64,000 nt of DNA. Origin: Agelas oroides (lineage: Eukaryota > Porifera > Demospongiae > Agelasida > Agelasidae). A model generated the notes under the pieces. That model was given only the letters and a program-made list of their open reading frames with translations, was not told where the DNA came from and made no database searches. This document shows positions 59,618-64,000 of the stretch, piece after piece; position 1 is the stretch's first letter, and each line of letters opens with the position of its first letter. The stretch is from contig OX422185.1 of NCBI GenBank assembly GCA_949130485.1, positions 16,309,011-16,373,010 of the forward strand, given 5' to 3'. The translations under genes were made by a program, and so were the position numbers.

Positions 59618-60225
59618 TAGCCTCATTCCCAGGCCTTCCCTGGCTCCAGTTTTTGATCGCTTGCAGTATGCAAAAACGGAGGGAGAAGGCCTGGTGAATC
59701 TTACCACGTGATCCGCGGCACAGGCGTCACATGTCGTTGCGCTTGTATATGTATAGCTGTGCTTTGGAGAAGACCGATCATGCATTCTGTACTAGTTACG
59801 AAGACCAGACAAGTACCGACGGAGAACAACATCAAGCATACAAAACATATCCAAGCTAGAAGGAATAGCTCCGAAGGGTTGCCGGACGACAAGTGTAAAA
59901 TATCCGCAACGACAAAATTTTGCTAACGTAGTGAAAAAGAAGCCGCTTTTGGATTTGCAATGCTTGCAGCGGAACCATCCTTCAGTGGTTCTGCTTCAGA
60001 CTCGGTTGTGTTCTAGAGGTAGGACTTGTCTCTTGGCTGAAACTTGTCTTGTTTCTCCAGCTTCTCTCAAGCTGGAGATATAAATGTGAATATGTCTTCG
60101 TGTCTAGAACCTGTGACGTCATGTGTGCCGCGGATCACGTATGATTCACCAGGCCTTCTCCCTCCATTTTTGCATACTGCAAGCGATCAAAAACTGGAGC
60201 CAGGGAAGGCCTGGGAACGAGGCTA
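59618..60225. mobile_element. Mutator-like MITE, best-preserved long arms (608 bp)
   Basis: The arms of about 100 bp are nearly perfect complements: TAGCCTCATTCCCAGGCCTT, TTTTTGATCGCTTGCAGTAT and CGTGATCCGCGGCACA each find their mirror at 60120-60225. Flanks GTTAAAGT and GGTAAAGT match at 7 of 8. High arm identity suggests recent activity or intra-element conversion. Internal frames (59708-59926 and others) are not credited. Confidence 0.9.
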
Positions 60226-60448
60226 GGTAAAGTCACTTTAACCATCCATCATAGTTTCTGCTCATGAGCCTGTTTGTTTGTTCATATTGATAATTGCTGC
60301 ACTGCCCATTCCTGTCACGTGACACAGATGATGTGATTAAGGTGTGGGTGGTAGGGTAAATCTTTCAGTTTCATAATATCAACAAGCCATTAAAACACAG
60401 AAACACTGATGTATCAATGTATGGACAGTACTGATTGTGGCACACTAG

Positions 60449-60760
60449 TAGTCCCATTCTCAGGTCCCACCATCTTTCCACCACTTGCAGCAAGGAAAAT
60501 GGGAGAGAGCCTGGTATCTTTTCTACCGTGAGCGTGATGTAATCTGAAAATGGGAAATATTTTCAGAATGAACAGCAACATTTTGTGTATTGTTCAACTC
60601 AATATCATGCTTAACGCTTTGTGTATGGCAGTCATCCCCCTCTAGCTAGACACCCTTTCTACCATCCTTTCTATCACTCACATGAGAAGAGGTTCCATGC
60701 CTTCTTCTGCTTTTCGTATTGCAAGCAACGAAAGCTGGACGTGGCCTGAGATGAGGCTAG
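60449..60760. mobile_element. Mutator-like MITE relative (about 310 bp)
   Basis: Left TAGTCCCATTCTCAGGTCCC, right GGCCTGAGATGAGGCTAG. CACACTAG directly precedes it (60441-60448) and recurs at 60763-60770, two to three bases past the end: an 8-bp (or imperfect 9-bp) duplication. Confidence 0.75.
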
Positions 60761-60937
60761 TTCACACTAGAGTATCCCAAATGGTCTGACCCAGGGCTTA
60801 ACAAAAAATGCACTTCGCACGCAACAAGAATAATGGTGTGCCATTCTATACAGTTTTTGTTGTATATGTATAGTACATTGATACACGTTAGCAATGGGTC
60901 TGTACTGAGAATGATGTTCATATTCTCTCCCATCCAG

Positions 60938-61021
60938 CCTCTGGCGCAATCAGCTCACAGACAGCAGCGTGGAGAGGTTATGTGAGCTCATCAAGAGAGC
61001 AAAGTGTCTCGAGGAACTATA
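60938..61021 (+). CDS. Leucine-rich repeat exon (84 bp, one 28-residue LRR)
   Basis: Exactly 84 bp between TATTCTCTCCCATCCAG (acceptor) and GTAAGT (donor at 61022). The frame from the second base encodes LWRNQLTDSSVERLCELIKR then AKCLEELY, again the ribonuclease-inhibitor-type LRR pattern with conserved leucines and the N at the usual position. Length, phase and first codon break are identical to 31134-31217, so the two belong to one exon class and could be spliced to each other in frame. About 29.7 kb separates them, so they are more likely from two different LRR genes or gene fragments than from neighbouring repeats of one gene. The following intron carries a 33-bp triplication at 61076-61175. 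I see no further LRR exon before the MITE at 61296. Confidence 0.72.
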
Positions 61022-61075
61022 GTAAGTCATGTTCTGATTGTGATCAGTTCCTAGTGACTATAACTACATATTAGT

Positions 61076-61175
61076 GTATTATATGGTGTTTGCTGGACTC
61101 GACAAACTGTATTATATGGTGTTTGCTGGACTCGACAAACTGTATTATATGGTGTTTGCTGGACTCAACAAACTC
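61076..61175. repeat. 33-bp tandem repeat, 3 copies, in putative LRR intron
   Basis: TGTTTGCTGGACTCGACAAA recurs three times with at most one change. Confidence 0.92.
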
Positions 61176-61295
61176 TATATCTGCTATTGATAGCTGAAAG
61201 GCAAAACACACTAAAGTTGAGCAAACACAGTATAGTTCTCAACACAAGAGTGTCTATACTGAGATATGCATACTACAAATATAAACACATGCTAA

Positions 61296-61798
61296 TACCG
61301 TAAGTTCCCAAAAATACGCCCCCTTCGAGCAAACGCCCTTCCCCCTCTTTAACCCCCAAGTTCTTACATAGGTATTTTTTCCTGCATGTAAATGCCCCAT
61401 ATCAAGCATCTTCTCAGCATGCTTTAGTGAGCTTTTGGTTTAGCTCTGTCGTTGATTGTTTGTAAACACGCACACACAAAATACTATAGCCTTGTCTACT
61501 GGCCACTGCCAAGGTTTTTGCTGCTTGCAGTGGAAACGCGAACTTACACGGGGTCGTCCCGTTACCACTGATGATACAAGTTGCTTCGATGCCTCTTGGC
61601 TAGTTCTACACATGCGCAGTTGATTTCCTGTGGTACACATTCATCGAAGCTGCTGAAAGCCACGGCAGTTGTCGCGATTGTGTGAGGAATGGCGGGAGGG
61701 GCGTATGCATGACAAAATTATTATTCGAGCAAACGCCCCCCCTTTTGCCTCAAAGTAGTGTGCAAAAAGGGGGGGCGTATTTTCAGGAGCTTACAGTA
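61296..61798. mobile_element. TACCGTA-end MITE (503 bp)
   Basis: Left TACCGTAAGTTCCCAAAAAT then ACGCCCCC; right GGGGGCGTATTTTCAGGAGC then TTACAGTA. The word CGAGCAAACGCCC lies near both ends (61326 and 61727), and the right end folds on itself (CCCCCCCTTTTGC...GCAAAAAGGGGGGG). Flanked by TA. Confidence 0.88.
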
Positions 61799-62425
61799 TA
61801 TAAGTATCACTAGTACTAAGCTATACTGGAAGGTATCACGAGTTTGTTGCCATCTGTATTGTTAGCACAAAGGCCCAAGATTGTGGTTAACCATCCTCCA
61901 TGTGGAAAGTATAGAAGCCATGTGACCTTTGACATCAAGCTAAGACTCGAGAAGTGCACGAGAGACTACTCAAATAACCACTCTCCATAAAACATTTCCA
62001 ATGGGTTTTTTTGTGATACTTGTCCTGAGCATAATCAACACATTCTTCATCACAATCGGTGCAGATTTTGAAAATTGCTTGAAAGCATAATCAGTGGAAA
62101 AAATAGACAGTAATAACAGGCACATCTCTACATGTAACATCCTACCATGATCAGTATTAAATGGCACACAGGAACCTTCAGATTGGAATTGTATTGCTAC
62201 CTATTTGAAGCTGAAGTTTGACGAGAGCATGAGGAGAAAGTTTCTCTGACCTTTCCTACAACAGGAACTAGCCTTAACTCTTGATGTAAAAAGTGAGGCC
62301 TATTTCTCTTTATCAAAATGTCAAGAGAGTCTCTGTTGAAATATGAAAATTGATTAGCAGTGACCCCGGATGTTTTCATTAATAAAGGTCAACCTTTGTC
62401 TGATTTTGTTGCAGGTAGGTACCTG
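61799..62425. other. No gene seen
   Basis: 61847-61868 is half of the 44629 hairpin; 62290-62395 resembles 52200-52300. Short frames on the minus strand have no domain. Confidence 0.35.
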
Positions 62426-62839
62426 TAGCCTCGTACCCAGGCTCTCTCCACTAAGGAGGGGGAGAACCTGGTACGTTTTATCACATGGGTGACATCAAGA
62501 ATAGACATGGCGTAGATATGACTTAATTGCATGTGGGCATGCACAGAAGTCTGCCCACATAGCTAGGAGCTTGCTGTACAAGTGTAGCTACATGGCACAA
62601 AAACCAGTTGCTACAGTAACCACAAATTGCAAGGTAGACCGGTGTAGTAGATGTTCAGTGTCAGAAACAGTATGGGCCGAATGAACAAATTTTATGATTT
62701 GTTACGTGTTGTATGCTTGAACATGAGTGTCTAGCTTAGTCCACCCTATGTGACTGAGCTGTGTCTACCCTTGATGTCACACACATGATAAAATATACCA
62801 GGCTCTTCCCCTCCTCAGTGGAGCATGAGAATGAGGCTA
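62426..62839. mobile_element. Mutator-like MITE relative (414 bp)
   Basis: Ends TAGCCTCGTACCCAGGCTCT and GAGAATGAGGCTA; inner arms GGTACGTTTTATCACATG and CATGATAAAATATACC are complements with minor changes, and GTGACATCAAG pairs with CTTGATGTCAC. Target duplication not clear. Confidence 0.82.
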
Positions 62840-63212
62840 GCTGGTGGGTACTAATTAGTTTTGTGTTGATCCAATTTAGCAAACTACCAGGAATGAAGCC
62901 CCTCAGTTACCAGCCTTGTAACAAGGAAACATGTCCAACACAATCTGAAGATACCAGGAATGGCTTGTTTCATAAACATCCTAGTGTAGCTTTAAAAAGG
63001 CCTGTTGCTGCAGCTGCTACTGTGTACCATGAACCAGTTTGCTTACTTCTTGGCTTTAAGAATCTAAAGATTGGGCAGTAACTTGCTGTTTGTCTTGTAA
63101 AGCGACCACACCATTACCACCTTTACTATGGTCGAAGTTGCTTGAATTGATAGAAGACCAATCTAACTTCGCTTATTGCATGCTCACTCCAATTAATAAT
63201 TTTGTGTACTTT
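62840..63212. other. No gene seen
   Basis: A 106-codon frame at 62761-63081 starts in the MITE arm and runs out into this stretch; no domain, not credited. Confidence 0.35.
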
Positions 63213-63570
63213 TAGCCACGTTCCCAGGCCTCCTCTGTTGTTTTTTTTTCCTCTTGGTTTGGGTTCAGTATCATACATAGAAGCAAAAGAGTGGTGAAAA
63301 ATTGGGAAAGCCTGGGAGCACATGTGAGGTGGACACGAGGTGGACGTAGGGGGGGCAGTGCCCAACTACAAATATGCATGTGTACTAGTTGTGTGAGTGA
63401 CTTTCTTACCAGTTAAGTGGTGTAGTCTCAGTTTCGAGGGTGTCTGAAGTCCTACCTAGCGGTGGAGCACTCGATGATGAAGTCTGGTGTGTTACTTGAA
63501 TGTAAACCCCTCCCCTCCACCAAAACCAAACCAAAGAGCAAAACACAGGGGAGGCCTGGGAACGAGGCTA
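63213..63570. mobile_element. Mutator-like MITE relative (358 bp)
   Basis: Ends TAGCCACGTTCCCAGGCCTC and GAGGCCTGGGAACGAGGCTA; inner CTCTTGGTTTGGGTT and ACCAAAACCAAACCAAAGAG pair. The 79-codon minus frame inside is not credited. Confidence 0.82.
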
Positions 63571-63612
63571 TGATATAGTCAGGTTGAAGTCAAAGGTCAT
63601 CATTGCTAATGG

Positions 63613-63660
63613 TAGCCTCATTCCCAGGCCAATTAGAGAAAAGGCCTGGTTTCTGCTGTT
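63613..63660. mobile_element. Short or solo end of the TAGCCTCG family
   Basis: TAGCCTCATTCCCAGGCC followed at once by AATTAGAGAAAAGGCCTGGT. Only 42 bp after the right end of the preceding element. No right end seen before the window stops. Confidence 0.6.
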
Positions 63661-64000
63661 CACATAGACATTTAATTTTCAGACATTCACAGGGAATTCA
63701 TGATAGCATCCCCTTGTGTTGTGACATACATAGTGTATACACTTTTGATAATGTGCACAAAACCTGGATTTTGCTGTTTTGTATGCCTTCCAGTGACTCT
63801 GAGGTGAAGCAATGGTGCCTAAACTCAAATAAGAGGGTGTATAAAGTTGTCATGTCTTGGGTGATACATGTAGACACGAGTATACGTGTATATGATGTCA
63901 TCGTTACAATCACATGATGTAGACTGTAATGTGGTGCATGCTTGTATAATTCTACATGAGCTTTATGCACTAATTGTAATTAAGCACATGCATGAACGGT
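63661..64000. other. No gene seen to window end
   Basis: A 104-codon plus frame (63603-63917) starts inside the MITE end and has no domain; an opposing minus frame overlaps it. Unassigned. Confidence 0.35.

Overview
The window looks like eukaryotic, intron-bearing, repeat-rich DNA, most likely from an early-branching invertebrate. A demosponge is my best guess, an inference from style and not from any match. There is no bacterial gene density, no operon, and almost no long open reading frame. I see two isolated 84-bp exons with good splice sites, each encoding one ribonuclease-inhibitor-type leucine-rich repeat, the usual build of NLR-type genes. I also see many families of short non-autonomous DNA transposons with terminal inverted repeats (TIRs). 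I found no rRNA, tRNA or CRISPR, and no intact transposase or reverse transcriptase.

Layout. 1-3077 is a 67-bp satellite with a higher-order period of about 2.17 kb, running off the left edge. 3078-26469 holds four copies of one locally amplified segment: unit 1 at 3078-5752 (large internal deletion), unit 2 at 5753-7097 (truncated), and two near full-length tandem copies of about 6.35 kb, unit 3 at 13773-20105 and unit 4 at 20106-26469. Different MITEs sit in different units, so the units serve as each other's empty-site controls. 26470-27625 is a run of inverted duplications and fold-back DNA. 27.6-41.5 kb carries the first LRR exon (31134-31217), several minisatellites (79, 12, 49, 77 and 88 bp units), fold-backs, and an hAT-like MITE inserted inside the 49-bp array. 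41.5-64 kb is dominated by about ten copies or relics of a Mutator-like MITE family (TAGCCTCGTTCCCAGGC ends, one with a perfect 9-bp target duplication), a 115-bp minisatellite of about 13 copies, a family with TACCGTA ends and TA target sites, the best single-exon coding candidate (47394-47957) and the second LRR exon (60938-61021).

There is no gene system here in the operon sense. The coherent story is genome dynamics: a satellite abutting a segmental tandem duplication, a mosaic that suggests gene conversion between units, and datable insertions of at least five MITE types. The LRR exons suggest that NLR-like or LRR genes lie in or across the window, but I cannot assemble a full gene model. 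All identity estimates are by eye.
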